Origin: Pedobacter yulinensis
GTDB lineage: Bacteria; Bacteroidota; Bacteroidia; Sphingobacteriales; Sphingobacteriaceae
Length of the DNA stretch: 64,000 bases
Reading direction: 5' to 3'
NCBI RefSeq assembly: GCF_003029735.1
Contig: NZ_KZ686268.1
Coordinates: forward strand, 1,566,728-1,630,727
Positions 16,769-26,800 of this stretch are shown here, piece by piece. How positions within the stretch are numbered: position 1 is the first letter of the stretch; the number at the start of each line of letters is the position of its first letter. Under the pieces are notes generated by a model. It made no database searches. It saw nothing but the letters and a program-made list of their open reading frames with translations, and was not told where the DNA came from. Both the position numbers and the translations under genes were made by a program.

Positions 16769-17761
16769 ATGGCAATTTTAGCATTTCAAAAACCGGATAA
16801 GGTGATCATGCAGAAATCAACAGATTTCGATGGTACATTTGAATTTCGTCCTTTAGAACCCGGTTTCGGTGTGACAATCGGTAATGCCCTCAGAAGAATC
16901 TTACTCTCTTCACTGGAAGGGTATGCCATTACGACCATTCGGTTTTCTGGTGTCTCGCATGAGTTTTCGACCATCAAAGGTGTTGTTGAAGATTTAACCG
17001 AGATCATCCTGAACCTGAAACAAGTACGTTTCAAAAAAACCGGAGATTCCGGCGATTCTGAAAAAGTTTTCATTATCGTTAACGGACAAGACCAGTTCAA
17101 AGCCGGCGACATCACTAAGTTTTCAAATAACTTCACCGTTCTGAACCCAGACCTGGTGATCTGCAACATGGAAAAATCAGTAACCCTCGAGGTTGAGCTG
17201 ACCATTAACAAAGGTCGCGGTTATGTTCCTGCAGAAGAAAATAAATCAAGTGATGCGGTTGTTGGCGTGATTGCGATCGATTCGATCTACACGCCAATGA
17301 AGAATGTAAAATATACCATTGAAAACTATCGTGTAGAGCAGAAGACCGACTATGAGAAGTTGGTACTTGACATCTCCACCGATGGCTCTATCCATCCGGA
17401 AGAAGCGCTTAAGGAAGCTGCAAAGATCCTGATCCAGCACTTTATGCTGTTCTCTGATGAGAACCTGGTGCTTGAATCACAAACCAAAGAAGAAACCAAG
17501 GAAGTTGATGAGGAAATCCTGCATATGCGCAAGATCCTGAAAACTGAACTGGTTGACCTTGACCTTTCTGTACGTGCGCTGAACTGCCTGAAAGCCGCAG
17601 ACATCCGTACACTGGCTGACCTGGTTTCTTACGATGTAGCTGACATGCTCAAATTCAGGAACTTTGGTAAGAAATCACTGACAGAGATCCAGGAGCTTGT
17701 AAAATCAAAAGGTCTATCTTTTGGTATGAACCTGTCCAAATTTAAGCTGGACGAAGAATAA
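16769..17761 (+). CDS. rpoA: RNA polymerase alpha subunit
   Basis: 330 residues. N-terminal dimerisation domain with '[20 protein letters not shown]' and '[19 protein letters not shown]'; a linker near 235-250; C-terminal domain with '[19 protein letters not shown]' and '[20 protein letters not shown]'. Normal length for the phylum. Confidence 0.98.
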   Translation: MAILAFQKPDKVIMQKSTDFDGTFEFRPLEPGFGVTIGNALRRILLSSLEGYAITTIRFSGVSHEFSTIKGVVEDLTEIILNLKQVRFKKTGDSGDSEKVFIIVNGQDQFKAGDITKFSNNFTVLNPDLVICNMEKSVTLEVELTINKGRGYVPAEENKSSDAVVGVIAIDSIYTPMKNVKYTIENYRVEQKTDYEKLVLDISTDGSIHPEEALKEAAKILIQHFMLFSDENLVLESQTKEETKEVDEEILHMRKILKTELVDLDLSVRALNCLKAADIRTLADLVSYDVADMLKFRNFGKKSLTEIQELVKSKGLSFGMNLSKFKLDEE

Positions 17762-17771
17762 AGAATGTTTT

Positions 17772-17861
17772 GCCGCAGCGGGGTGCCCTGCAGCGGCCTG
17801 GCATAGAATAAACAAAGTTATTCACGGTGCATAATTCCCTCGGCAAGAGACGGTATGCACC
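17772..17861 (+). promoter_or_regulatory. Two hairpins in the rpoA-rplQ gap
   Basis: A GC-rich hairpin spans 17772-17797 (GCCGC with GCGGC, then further pairs). A second has perfect 8-bp arms GGTGCATA 17826-17833 and TATGCACC 17854-17861, ending 13 nt before the rplQ ATG. The first has no U-tract. The second could control rplQ initiation. Confidence 0.5.
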
Positions 17862-17874
17862 CAATTAAAACGAA

Positions 17875-18459
17875 ATGAGACACGGTAAAAAAGTAAACCA
17901 CCTCGGAAGAACCGACAGCCACCGCAAAGCGATGCTTGCCAACATGGCTTCATCATTGATCCTGCACAAAAGGATTACAACAACCCTTGCAAAAGCAAAA
18001 GCACTGCGCACCTATGTAGAGCCGATCATCACTAAGTCAAAGAACGACACGACACACTCGCGCCGTACTGTATTTACTTATTTGCAGGACAAAGAGGTTG
18101 TAAGCATCCTGTTTCGCGAGGTAGCTGAGAAAGTTGCTAACCGTCCGGGTGGTTATACCCGCATCATCAAGTTGAACAACCGGATGGGCGATAACGCCGA
18201 GATGGCGCTGATCGAACTGGTTGATTACAATGAAGTTTACGGCAAAGATGCTGCTGCGAAGGAAGAGAAGAAAACTACCCGTCGCGGAAGAAGCAAAGCC
18301 GGTGCTGCCAAGAAGGCTGATGCGCCTAAAGCTGAAGCCAAAGAGGAGGCTGCACCAGTTGCAGAAGAGGCTCCTGAAGCTCCGGTTGCTGAGGAAGCAC
18401 CTGCTGCAGAAACACCTGCTTCAGAAACTGAAGAAAACAAAGAAGGTAAAGGCGAATAA
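17875..18459 (+). CDS. rplQ: 50S ribosomal protein L17 with acidic alanine-rich tail
   Basis: 194 residues against about 127 in E. coli. The core has '[20 protein letters not shown]', '[19 protein letters not shown]' and '[20 protein letters not shown]'. From about residue 125 comes a lysine/alanine stretch and then a low-complexity Ala-Glu-Pro tail to the stop. Such tails are usual in Bacteroidota L17; function unknown. Last gene of the cluster, followed by a terminator. Confidence 0.95.
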   Translation: MRHGKKVNHLGRTDSHRKAMLANMASSLILHKRITTTLAKAKALRTYVEPIITKSKNDTTHSRRTVFTYLQDKEVVSILFREVAEKVANRPGGYTRIIKLNNRMGDNAEMALIELVDYNEVYGKDAAAKEEKKTTRRGRSKAGAAKKADAPKAEAKEEAAPVAEEAPEAPVAEEAPAAETPASETEENKEGKGE

Positions 18460-18483
18460 GTCTTACATATACCATCTGATGAG

Positions 18484-18511
18484 AACCCGGAACATTGTTC
18501 CGGGTTTTTTT
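18484..18511 (+). terminator. Rho-independent terminator after rplQ
   Basis: AACCCGGAAC (18484-18493), loop ATT, GTTCCGGGTT (18497-18506), then T residues. Ends the ribosomal supercluster. Confidence 0.88.
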
Positions 18512-18577
18512 ATGCATGCCGGTGTCGGCGTTCCCGGCCGGCAGTTGCCCCAGTCAGGACCTAGAGCCAGGCGGTGT

Positions 18578-19132
18578 TCAGGCAAACAGGTTATCCAAGC
18601 TAAGTTGCCGGGGCCCAGCCAAAAAGCTGAATTCATGGAAGCGCTGCCAGCTTTGGCCGTCATGCTTAAGCAACGTAAAACCTGACGATACGAAGGCAGC
18701 AAAGAACTTCCTGCGCCGGTAACGTGCCATGATCATGGGATAAACCTCCGCAATGTCACGGTAGGCAACCGTAAAATGCGGATGAAAGGGACCTACCGGG
18801 CCTTTTACAGGCAGGCGCCTCATAATCTCCTGGCGCAGACGGCTCAATTGTGGCGTTTTTTTTACGTTTATAAAAACGGCAGTATTCTCGAAGCCGGAAA
18901 AGTTTTCCAGTTCGATGTTAAAAGGGCTCTGATTACAAGCAGCTTCTAAGCTGCGCAACAGGCTGTCTTCGCGTGCGCTATCCATTCTAAGTGGCGCAGC
19001 AAGGGTCATGTGAACCGGTGGCCGCAGTGCAGCCGTGGTGCCGAACGCCTCGGCACATTCCTGGCGAATGGCATGTATACGTGCTGAGAGTTCTGCCGGC
19101 GGCAGGATTGCGAGAAGGTACAAAGATTCCAT
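18578..19132 (-). CDS. 2H phosphoesterase (2'-5' RNA ligase / ThpR family)
   Basis: 184 residues. The two HxT/Sx motifs that define the 2H fold are present: 'HMTLAAPL' near residue 42 and 'HPHFTVAYRDI' near residue 125. Members act as 2',3'-cyclic phosphodiesterases on RNA ends; ligase activity was described in E. coli ThpR. The substrate here is unknown. Transcribed against rplQ; its start lies beside an AT-rich palindrome at 19140. Confidence 0.85.
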   Translation of the reverse strand: MESLYLLAILPPAELSARIHAIRQECAEAFGTTAALRPPVHMTLAAPLRMDSAREDSLLRSLEAACNQSPFNIELENFSGFENTAVFINVKKTPQLSRLRQEIMRRLPVKGPVGPFHPHFTVAYRDIAEVYPMIMARYRRRKFFAAFVSSGFTLLKHDGQSWQRFHEFSFLAGPRQLSLDNLFA

Positions 19133-19139
19133 CAGGCTA

Positions 19140-19162
19140 AAATACTAAATATATTAGTATTT
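19140..19162. promoter_or_regulatory. AT-rich palindrome upstream of the 2H phosphoesterase
   Basis: AAATACTAA (19140-19148), ATATA, TTAGTATTT (19154-19162): perfect 9-bp arms starting 8 nt upstream of the gene's ATG. On the minus strand it includes TATATTTA, one base from TAnnTTTG, so it may be an operator over the promoter. Confidence 0.4.
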
Positions 19163-19360
19163 GTCAAGTGTGCGTCAATCCGCTTATGCCCAAAGCGTCA
19201 TGCAGGGAACAGACTTTACAGATTCGCACAGGCCTTGCGGGCCAAACCCGGGCAGAGGGCTATAGCGGCGCACGGGGCCGGCGCAAAGTACGGTGCTGCA
19301 GCTGCTTTCCTGACAATTGCCACTTTGCCTGGATGCTGCTCGACTGCCGTCCCAAAGTCG

Positions 19361-19368
19361 TAACTTTG
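19361..19368 (+). promoter_or_regulatory. Putative -7 box TAACTTTG of the methyltransferase gene
   Basis: Exact TAnnTTTG, 5 nt before the ATG at 19374; no clear -33. Implies a leaderless or very short leader mRNA. Confidence 0.5.
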
Positions 19369-19373
19369 CTGCG

Positions 19374-20573
19374 ATGCATGAACTACCCGATACCCCCGAA
19401 ACATTCACCTCGCTTCTGAACGAGACCCTGCAGGCCGATAACTTTGTCAAGCTGTCTTTGGGCAATTACCAGGGCCCCGAGCAGGACCTGAAGCAGGTAT
19501 TGATTCGCCAGGTGGAGGTTAAACGTAAGCCCATGCTGGCTTTTACGTTCAGGTACCGAACGCGGGACATTGTTAAGAACCTGAACTTTGACGCGGGTAC
19601 TGCCCAGGTTGCCGGTCTGCTTCAAACAGGTTTCAGGATCGCCACCCTCTTCAGTCTGACCGCCGATTATATCTTTGAACACCACGTCAAATCTGGCTGG
19701 AAATGCAGGCAGCAGCCGGCTACGAAGACCGTCAGGCCGGGAACAGGGCATGATCATGTTAAACAGCGGCCTATCGCGAACGGCGCGCAGCCCTACCTGC
19801 GTGCACTCGGCATAACCGGGAACGACGGTCAGGTGCTAAAACATGCGCAGGATAAATATAAACAGATTAATCAATACATCAAGCTGCTGGAACCGCTGAT
19901 CCGCGAGGCGGGAGACATCAGCCAGGTGGCCGATATGGGTTCGGGAAAAGGTTACCTGACCTTTGCCTTATATGATTATCTCACCAATGTGCTGGCCAAA
20001 CCAGCAACAGTAACCGGTGTCGAATACCGTGAAGACCTTGTCGCTCTCTGCAACCAGATTGCGGCCGAAACAGGGTTTGAAAATCTCCGGTTCGAACAGG
20101 GAAACATTTCAGATTTCCCGGCTAACCGTACGGACCTGCTTATTGCACTTCATGCCTGCGACACGGCCACAGACGACGCCATTTACAAAGGTATCGAGGC
20201 GCAGGCGAAACTGATCGTGGTTGCGCCCTGTTGTCACAAAGAGGTGCGCCGCGAAATGGAGAAGAATAGGCAGCTAAACCAGGTGTCTTTCCTTACCCGG
20301 CACGGTATCTTCCTGGAACGGCAGGCAGAAATGGTTACAGACGGTTTGCGCGCCATGCTGCTCGAATATGCAGGATACAAAACCCGGGTATTTGAATTTA
20401 TATCAGACGCACACACCCCAAAAAACGTGCTCATTGTGGGTATCCGCAGCAAGTGTCCGGGCGGTAGCCAATTGTCTGAACTGCGAGGGCGGATCGAAGA
20501 AACCATGACAAATTTTGGCATAACCAGGCAACGCCTGCAAGGCTTGTTGCTGCATGAAAGACACGAAGTCTGA
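19374..20573 (+). CDS. Class I SAM-dependent methyltransferase (Methyltransf_32 type)
   Basis: 399 residues from ATG 19374, chosen because a longer frame would run through the -7 box. The N-terminal 130 residues are family-specific ('LQADNFVKLSLGNYQG'). The Rossmann domain starts with motif I 'VADMGSGKGYLTFAL' (about residue 185) and has 'LIALHACDTATDDAIYKGI' and 'LIVVAPCCHKEVRREM', the hallmark of the Methyltransf_32 group. The substrate is unknown; RNA is possible but not shown. Isolated gene. Confidence 0.82.
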   Translation: MHELPDTPETFTSLLNETLQADNFVKLSLGNYQGPEQDLKQVLIRQVEVKRKPMLAFTFRYRTRDIVKNLNFDAGTAQVAGLLQTGFRIATLFSLTADYIFEHHVKSGWKCRQQPATKTVRPGTGHDHVKQRPIANGAQPYLRALGITGNDGQVLKHAQDKYKQINQYIKLLEPLIREAGDISQVADMGSGKGYLTFALYDYLTNVLAKPATVTGVEYREDLVALCNQIAAETGFENLRFEQGNISDFPANRTDLLIALHACDTATDDAIYKGIEAQAKLIVVAPCCHKEVRREMEKNRQLNQVSFLTRHGIFLERQAEMVTDGLRAMLLEYAGYKTRVFEFISDAHTPKNVLIVGIRSKCPGGSQLSELRGRIEETMTNFGITRQRLQGLLLHERHEV

Positions 20574-20672
20574 TTGCTCGTTTTCTGACAAGGTGTCAGC
20601 GCAGTACAGTCAGGGTTTGCCTTGTGCTGTATCATAACGTCGGAATAATGACAATTTGATGCTAAAAATCTC

Positions 20673-20689
20673 TTGGCACAACCCTTGAT
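20673..20689 (+). promoter_or_regulatory. Sigma-54-like -24/-12 site before dnaK
   Basis: TTGGCAC at 20673-20679 and TTGAT at 20685-20689. The GG (20675-20676) to G (20687) spacing is the canonical one; only the -12 C is replaced by A. No TAnnTTTG box exists between 20574 and the ATG at 20732. Predicted start near 20700. Confidence 0.45.
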
Positions 20690-20731
20690 TATAGAGAGGA
20701 AACACGAAACGAAAAGGAAATATACATCAAG

Positions 20732-22654
20732 ATGGGAAAAATAATTGGAATAGACTTAGGAACAACCAACTCCTGTGTTGCAGTAATGGAAGGCAGCGAG
20801 CCAGTCGTTATCGCGAACAGTGAAGGTAAACGTACTACACCGTCTATTGTTGCTTTTGCAGACAACGGTGAACGTAAAGTTGGTGAGCCGGCGAAGCGCC
20901 AGGCGATCACCAACCCGGCAAAAACGATATATTCGATCAAGCGCTTTATGGGAAGCAGCTTTGACGAGAGCAGCAAGGAAGTGGCTCGCGTTCCTTATAA
21001 GGTTGTAAAAGGAGATAACAATACTCCGCGCGTTGAGATCGACGACCGCAAATATACCCCGCAGGAAATTTCTGCCATGGTACTTCAGAAAATGAAAAAA
21101 ACCGCAGAAGATTTCCTGGGTCAGGAAGTAACAGAAGCGGTCATTACTGTGCCAGCCTACTTTAACGACGCGCAGCGTCAGGCAACCAAAGAGGCGGGCG
21201 AAATTGCCGGCCTGAATGTAAAACGTATCATTAACGAGCCAACTGCGGCTGCACTGGCTTATGGTCTTGACAAAGCGCACAAGGACATGAAGATCGTTGT
21301 GTTCGACTGCGGTGGTGGTACACACGACGTGTCGGTTCTGGAACTCGGCGACGGCGTGTTTGAAGTAAAAAGTACAGACGGCGATACACACCTTGGTGGC
21401 GATGATTTTGATCACGTCGTGATCGAATGGCTAGCCGAAGAGTTCAAGAGCGAAAACGGCATGGATCTGCACAAGGATCCGATGGCGCTTCAAAGGCTGA
21501 AAGAAGCTGCTGAAAAAGCAAAAATTGAGTTGTCTAGTACGACTTCGACAGAAATTAACCTGCCTTACATCACAGCTGACGCTACCGGTCCGAAACACCT
21601 GGTTCGTACCCTTAGCCGTGCAAAATTTGAACAGCTGGTAGGCGACCTGGTCAAACGCACCATTGATCCCTGCCGTTCGGCTTTGAAAAATGCCGGTTTG
21701 AGCACATCAGATATCGATGAAATTATTCTTGTAGGCGGTTCGACCCGAATCCCTGCTATTCAGGAAGCTGTAAAAGCATTCTTTGGCAAGGAACCAAGCA
21801 AAGGTGTAAACCCGGATGAGGTTGTTGCAATCGGTGCAGCAATTCAGGGTGGTGTACTTACCGGCGATGTCAAAGATGTCCTGCTGCTGGATGTTACCCC
21901 ACTTTCGTTGGGTATCGAAACCATGGGGGGTGTCATGACCAAACTGATCGAGGCAAATACGACCATTCCTACAAAAAAATCAGAAACATTCTCGACAGCG
22001 GCAGATAACCAGCCGTCGGTTGAGATACACATTCTGCAGGGCGAACGCCCGATGGCAAACCAGAACAGGACCATCGGCAGGTTTATCCTCGACGGCATTC
22101 CGCCGGCACCAAGAGGTGTTCCACAGGTAGAGGTTGCTTTCGACATCGATGCAAATGGTATTCTTCATGTGAGCGCTAAAGACAAGGCGACCGGAAAAGA
22201 GCAGAAGATCCGTATCGAGGCTTCTTCAGGTCTTACCGACGAGGAAATCAAAAAGATGAAAGAGGAGGCAGAAAGAAATGCCGACGCAGATAAAAAGGCG
22301 AAAGAAGAAGCTGATAAAATCAACGGTGCAGACGCCCTGATCTTCTCTACAGAAAAACAGCTGAAAGAGTTTGGTGAGAAATTGTCTGCAGACAAAAAGG
22401 CGCCTATCGAAGCAGGCCTGCAGAAACTGAAAGATGCGCATGCCGCCCGCAATTTTGCAGACATTGATGCGGCTCAGGCCGAACTGCAGAATGCATGGAA
22501 TGCAGCTTCTGAAGAGATGTACAAAGCCGGTCAGGATCCGCAGGGGCAGCCCGGCGCCGAACAGCCACAGGGCGGAGCACAGCAGCCACAGGAAGGCGGC
22601 GACAACGTGACCGATGTGGACTTCGAAGAAGTAAAAGAAGACGATAAAAAATAG
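20732..22654 (+). CDS. dnaK: Molecular chaperone DnaK (Hsp70)
   Basis: 640 residues, full length. ATPase domain: '[17 protein letters not shown]', phosphate-2 motif '[17 protein letters not shown]', '[14 protein letters not shown]'. Linker '[19 protein letters not shown]', then the substrate-binding domain and a C-terminus rich in Gln/Gly ending D-V-D-F-E-E-V-K, the usual cochaperone tail. No grpE or dnaJ is beside it; it is a single-gene unit with its own terminator. Confidence 0.98.
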   Translation: MGKIIGIDLGTTNSCVAVMEGSEPVVIANSEGKRTTPSIVAFADNGERKVGEPAKRQAITNPAKTIYSIKRFMGSSFDESSKEVARVPYKVVKGDNNTPRVEIDDRKYTPQEISAMVLQKMKKTAEDFLGQEVTEAVITVPAYFNDAQRQATKEAGEIAGLNVKRIINEPTAAALAYGLDKAHKDMKIVVFDCGGGTHDVSVLELGDGVFEVKSTDGDTHLGGDDFDHVVIEWLAEEFKSENGMDLHKDPMALQRLKEAAEKAKIELSSTTSTEINLPYITADATGPKHLVRTLSRAKFEQLVGDLVKRTIDPCRSALKNAGLSTSDIDEIILVGGSTRIPAIQEAVKAFFGKEPSKGVNPDEVVAIGAAIQGGVLTGDVKDVLLLDVTPLSLGIETMGGVMTKLIEANTTIPTKKSETFSTAADNQPSVEIHILQGERPMANQNRTIGRFILDGIPPAPRGVPQVEVAFDIDANGILHVSAKDKATGKEQKIRIEASSGLTDEEIKKMKEEAERNADADKKAKEEADKINGADALIFSTEKQLKEFGEKLSADKKAPIEAGLQKLKDAHAARNFADIDAAQAELQNAWNAASEEMYKAGQDPQGQPGAEQPQGGAQQPQEGGDNVTDVDFEEVKEDDKK

Positions 22655-22670
22655 ATTGTTGTACAAGACG

Positions 22671-22706
22671 AAAGCCGGTTATCAGTAATGATGACCGGCT
22701 TTTTTG
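22671..22706 (+). terminator. Terminator of dnaK
   Basis: Stem 22671-22684 with 22689-22702 (14 positions, one T-G), GTAA tetraloop, then TTTT. Very strong. Confidence 0.9.
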
Positions 22707-22738
22707 CGTTAAGTACAGGCTGCGCCACTGTTCGAAAC

Positions 22739-22774
22739 AAAAAAGCCGGTTATTGAGCGTTCAATAACCGGCTT
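22739..22774 (-). terminator. Terminator of the nucleotidyltransferase gene
   Basis: Stem arms 22743-22756 and 22761-22774 (14 bp, loop of 4); on the minus strand the 3' arm runs into T6. Its stem shares the core AGCCGGTTAT with the facing dnaK terminator 36 nt away. Confidence 0.88.
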
Positions 22775-22792
22775 GATGTTTAAGATAAACTG

Positions 22793-23689
22793 TTATGCCC
22801 AGAGGTTTTCAGGGTAGGTACCATTGTTAACCAGTTCATTGATGCTGTCCTGCACAATCGGCTTGTCTTCTTTATAAGTTACGCCAAACCATTTGCTGCT
22901 GGTCGGGATCACTTTGAAATCTGCTGTTTGTGTCTGGACGAGGTGGTCTGCGACCAGGGGAATAAAGAATTCTGCTTTCGGCTTTTCTTTGTTATCCTGG
23001 GCAAATTTAACAAACAGATCTTCAGTCGTTTTAAATACCTCGGGCGTGAAACCCCAGAAATTCATGGACACACGCGTATCCGGAGCAAGTGGAAACTCTT
23101 TCCCATCTTCCTCATACACGATAACGTCACCTTTTTTATAAACTTTGGTGCGTTCGTTGATGTCGGTAAGTTTATCGTTCTCCACGCTGCACACGCCCCG
23201 GGATACCGATCCGTACTCTGAAAGTGTCTTGCTGATTTCATAGCCGACCAGGCTGTAATTGCTGCCATTGGCTTCTGAGGTTAGGAACTCTACCATCTTT
23301 TTAAATGCATCAGCGCCATAGTAATCGTCTGCGTTGATTACGCAAAACGGCTCGTTGATCACCTTACGCCCCGAAAGAATGGCATGCGCTGTTCCCCAAG
23401 GTTTTTCCCGGTAAATTTCTTCGTTGATACCAAATTGCTTCAGATCAAAATTCTGAAATACGTAATCAGTCTCGATCTTGCCATTCAGTTTTGGTTCGAA
23501 GATCGCTTTGAAGTTGTCAAGGAACTCCTCTTTGATGATAAACACAACCTTACCGAAGCCGGCTTGAATTGCGTCGTATATGGAATAATCTATGATCGTT
23601 TCGCCATTCGGACCAAAACCATCGATTTGTTTCATGCTTCCGTAGCGGCTCGCCATTCCGGCTGCCAAGATTAATAAAGTTGGTTTCAT
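22793..23689 (-). CDS. Sugar-phosphate nucleotidyltransferase-like protein
   Basis: 298 residues from ATG 23689 (M-K-P-T-L-L-I-L-A-A-G). Signature 'LAAGMASRYGSMKQIDGFG' with the glycine-rich nucleotide loop, and 'CVINADDYYGADAFKKM' as the metal-binding aspartate region: the GT-A fold NTP_transferase family. The sugar and nucleotide cannot be read. Divergent from the cupin gene 205 nt away, which resembles phosphosugar isomerase cupins, so a shared role in sugar activation is possible. Confidence 0.82.
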   Translation of the reverse strand: MKPTLLILAAGMASRYGSMKQIDGFGPNGETIIDYSIYDAIQAGFGKVVFIIKEEFLDNFKAIFEPKLNGKIETDYVFQNFDLKQFGINEEIYREKPWGTAHAILSGRKVINEPFCVINADDYYGADAFKKMVEFLTSEANGSNYSLVGYEISKTLSEYGSVSRGVCSVENDKLTDINERTKVYKKGDVIVYEEDGKEFPLAPDTRVSMNFWGFTPEVFKTTEDLFVKFAQDNKEKPKAEFFIPLVADHLVQTQTADFKVIPTSSKWFGVTYKEDKPIVQDSINELVNNGTYPENLWA

Positions 23690-23821
23690 GCAACGAAAAT
23701 AACAATTCAATGGAACCTTCAGGTAAAGTGTGCCAAAAAAATGTCTTTTTTCTAACTGTCATTCATGCGGTTATCGCCCGCACGCCGCCGCGCACCACAC
23801 ATCCCGGCTGCACGCTGCACG

Positions 23822-23852
23822 TTTGCCGGCCCGGACAATTTTGTTATTTTTG
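23822..23852 (+). promoter_or_regulatory. Primary-sigma promoter before the cupin gene
   Basis: TTTG at 23822-23825, 19-nt spacer, TATTTTTG at 23845-23852: full consensus. Predicted leader about 35 nt. Confidence 0.8.
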
Positions 23853-23894
23853 CAGGCCCTGGCAGCGAACCTGCCAGAACTTAAACACTGAACA

Positions 23895-24395
23895 ATGAGT
23901 ATTCAAGCAAAGAACGAAATTTTCGACAATGTAGCCCAGCGACTAAAGCTGGAAGGTTTCAATGTTGTGACCAGAGATGATACACGGCCATGGGGTGGCT
24001 TCTTCGTGCTCGATGAAGCGCAGGCTCAGCAGTTTGCAGACACGTATTTTGACGGTCTTGATGTAAACAGCCTGAAAATTGGCGGCAAGTTAAGCCCTAA
24101 AATCCTTGTTGTGGGCCCGGAAAAACGGCTGTCCTGGCAGTATCATCATCGTCGTGCGGAGATCTGGCAGGTCGTTACGGGTACAGTTGGCATTAAAATC
24201 AGCGATACGGACGAAGAAGGAGAACTGAAAACTTATGGCCCAAAAGACCAGATCAAATTGCAGCAGGGCGAACGCCACCGTCTGATTGGGCTTGACGATT
24301 GGGGTGTTGTCGCAGAGATCTGGCAGCATACAGATGCATCCAATCCTTCAGACGAAGATGACATTGTACGCGTTCAGGATGATTTTGGCAGATAA
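23895..24395 (+). CDS. Cupin-fold protein, type II phosphomannose isomerase-like
   Basis: 166 residues, one cupin domain. Metal-binding pattern: 'LSWQYHHRRAEIWQVVTG' (two histidines and a glutamate, about residues 78-95) and 'LQQGERHRLIGLDD' (histidine, about 125). This is the layout of the cupin half of mannose-6-phosphate isomerase/GDP-mannose pyrophosphorylase proteins. N-terminal 'TRDDTRPWGGFFVLD' is also seen in that group. True substrate unknown. Confidence 0.72.
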   Translation: MSIQAKNEIFDNVAQRLKLEGFNVVTRDDTRPWGGFFVLDEAQAQQFADTYFDGLDVNSLKIGGKLSPKILVVGPEKRLSWQYHHRRAEIWQVVTGTVGIKISDTDEEGELKTYGPKDQIKLQQGERHRLIGLDDWGVVAEIWQHTDASNPSDEDDIVRVQDDFGR

Positions 24396-24414
24396 GATTA
24401 AAAAAACAAGAACT

Positions 24415-24429
24415 AAAGCCCCGCTTTTT
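24415..24429 (+). terminator. Weak terminator after the cupin gene
   Basis: AAAGC, loop CCC, GCTTTTT: only 5 bp but followed by T. It may separate the cupin from the desaturase 26 nt later only partly. Confidence 0.35.
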
Positions 24430-24455
24430 GCGTATTAAGAGTAGACTACACATAA

Positions 24456-25184
24456 ATGATCATTTTAATATTTTTTCTTACGCATTGGTTCCTGTCACTT
24501 TTTTCCCAAACTTTTTTTCTTCACCGGTACGCTTCCCATAAGATGTTTCGCATGGAGCGGTTCTGGGAACGGTTCTTTTATGCATTCACATTGATTGCGC
24601 AGGGTTCTTCTTTTTTAAACCCTCGGGCTTACGCCATTTTGCACCGCATGCACCATGCATACAGCGACACCGAAAAGGATCCGCATTCTCCGCATTTCTT
24701 TAAAGATGTGTTCGGTATGATGATCGCAACCAAAAACATGTACCTGAATTACCTGCGTTTCAAGATTGAACCGGAACCGGCTTTTCGTGGTAAGTACCCT
24801 GAATGGCCGCTGATCGACCGCATAGGCGATTCCTGGTTCTGGCGCGTTGGGGTTGCACTCCTGTACATCGCTTTTTACGTGACTTTCGCTACGCACTGGT
24901 GGATGTATCTGTTGCTTCCGGTTCATTTCCTCATGGGGCCTATTCACGGAGCAGTTGTTAACTGGTGCGGGCACAAATACGGTTATTCGAACCATGATAA
25001 CGATGACCATAGTAAAAACTCACTGCCGCTGGACTTTCTGATGCTCGGCGAGCTTTTTCAGAACAACCACCACAAACGGCCTAACAGTCCGAATTTTGCT
25101 TCGCGCTGGTTCGAATTTGATCCGACTTACCCGGTCATGAAAATGCTGCATTGGATGCGGATCATTCGCATCAGGAAAGTTTAG
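24456..25184 (+). CDS. Acyl-CoA/fatty acid desaturase family protein
   Basis: 242 residues, membrane-bound di-iron enzyme that introduces a double bond into acyl chains. Histidine boxes: 'HRYASH' (about 23-28), 'HRMHHAYSD' (about 63-71) and '[12 protein letters not shown]' (about 197-208), plus '[13 protein letters not shown]'. Four membrane segments flank them. The third box reads NNHH rather than HNxHH, which occurs in this subfamily. Regiospecificity cannot be read, though delta-9 is most common. Confidence 0.87.
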   Translation: MIILIFFLTHWFLSLFSQTFFLHRYASHKMFRMERFWERFFYAFTLIAQGSSFLNPRAYAILHRMHHAYSDTEKDPHSPHFFKDVFGMMIATKNMYLNYLRFKIEPEPAFRGKYPEWPLIDRIGDSWFWRVGVALLYIAFYVTFATHWWMYLLLPVHFLMGPIHGAVVNWCGHKYGYSNHDNDDHSKNSLPLDFLMLGELFQNNHHKRPNSPNFASRWFEFDPTYPVMKMLHWMRIIRIRKV

Positions 25185-25243
25185 CCGGATGGCCGGAAGC
25201 CCGCCCGATGCCTGGGGCGGGGCATAGAAATGGTTTTAAATAA

Positions 25244-25273
25244 AAAAGCCACCGACTGATCGGTGGCTTTTGT
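25244..25273. terminator. Bidirectional terminator between desaturase and RNA helicase
   Basis: AAAAGCCACCGA (25244-25255), loop CTGA, TCGGTGGCTTTT (25260-25271): 12 bp, with A- and T-runs on both sides, serving both convergent genes. Confidence 0.9.
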
Positions 25274-25277
25274 GTGT

Positions 25278-26543
<1,266 letters not shown>

Positions 26544-26586
26544 GTCAATTAAATAAATCAGATACGCTCTGTCGGCATCTGCGCCG

Positions 26587-26594
26587 CAAAGATA
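26587..26594 (-). promoter_or_regulatory. Putative -7 box of the RNA helicase gene
   Basis: CAAAGATA on the plus strand is TATCTTTG on the minus strand, an exact TAnnTTTG, 43 nt upstream of the ATG. The -33 position reads TTTC, close to TTTG. Confidence 0.6.
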
Positions 26595-26672
26595 CGGTAA
26601 AAAGGCGGGATGGGAAAATTGGGAGCTTATATGGACATGTCACGGCTGCGCCGGATACACTTCGAGTCCTGC

Positions 26673-26710
26673 AAAGTTGGTAACTTTCGTAAAGTTACCA
26701 ACTTTAAGTT
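26673..26710. promoter_or_regulatory. Alternating AAAGTT/AACTTT dyad array without an adjacent target
   Basis: AAAGTT 26673-26678, GGT, AACTTT 26682-26687, CGT, AAAGTT 26691-26696, ACC, AACTTT 26700-26705, then AAGTT. Each 15-mer is a dyad, and the two form a perfect 15-bp inverted repeat around CGT. TAACTTTC inside it is one base from a -7 box. The 257-nt gap holds no gene that it obviously controls. Confidence 0.6.
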
Positions 26711-26800
26711 AAATTTTTTAATAAAAAAAATCAAAATAATAAATTTAGTGAGTCGCTGGACTGCCAATGAACAGACCGTGCATACAAACCCAACGATTTG

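Noticed and set aside
18221..18685. 154-codon frame overlapping the 3' end of rplQ
   Set aside because: Out-of-frame reading of the low-complexity L17 tail; runs through the terminator.
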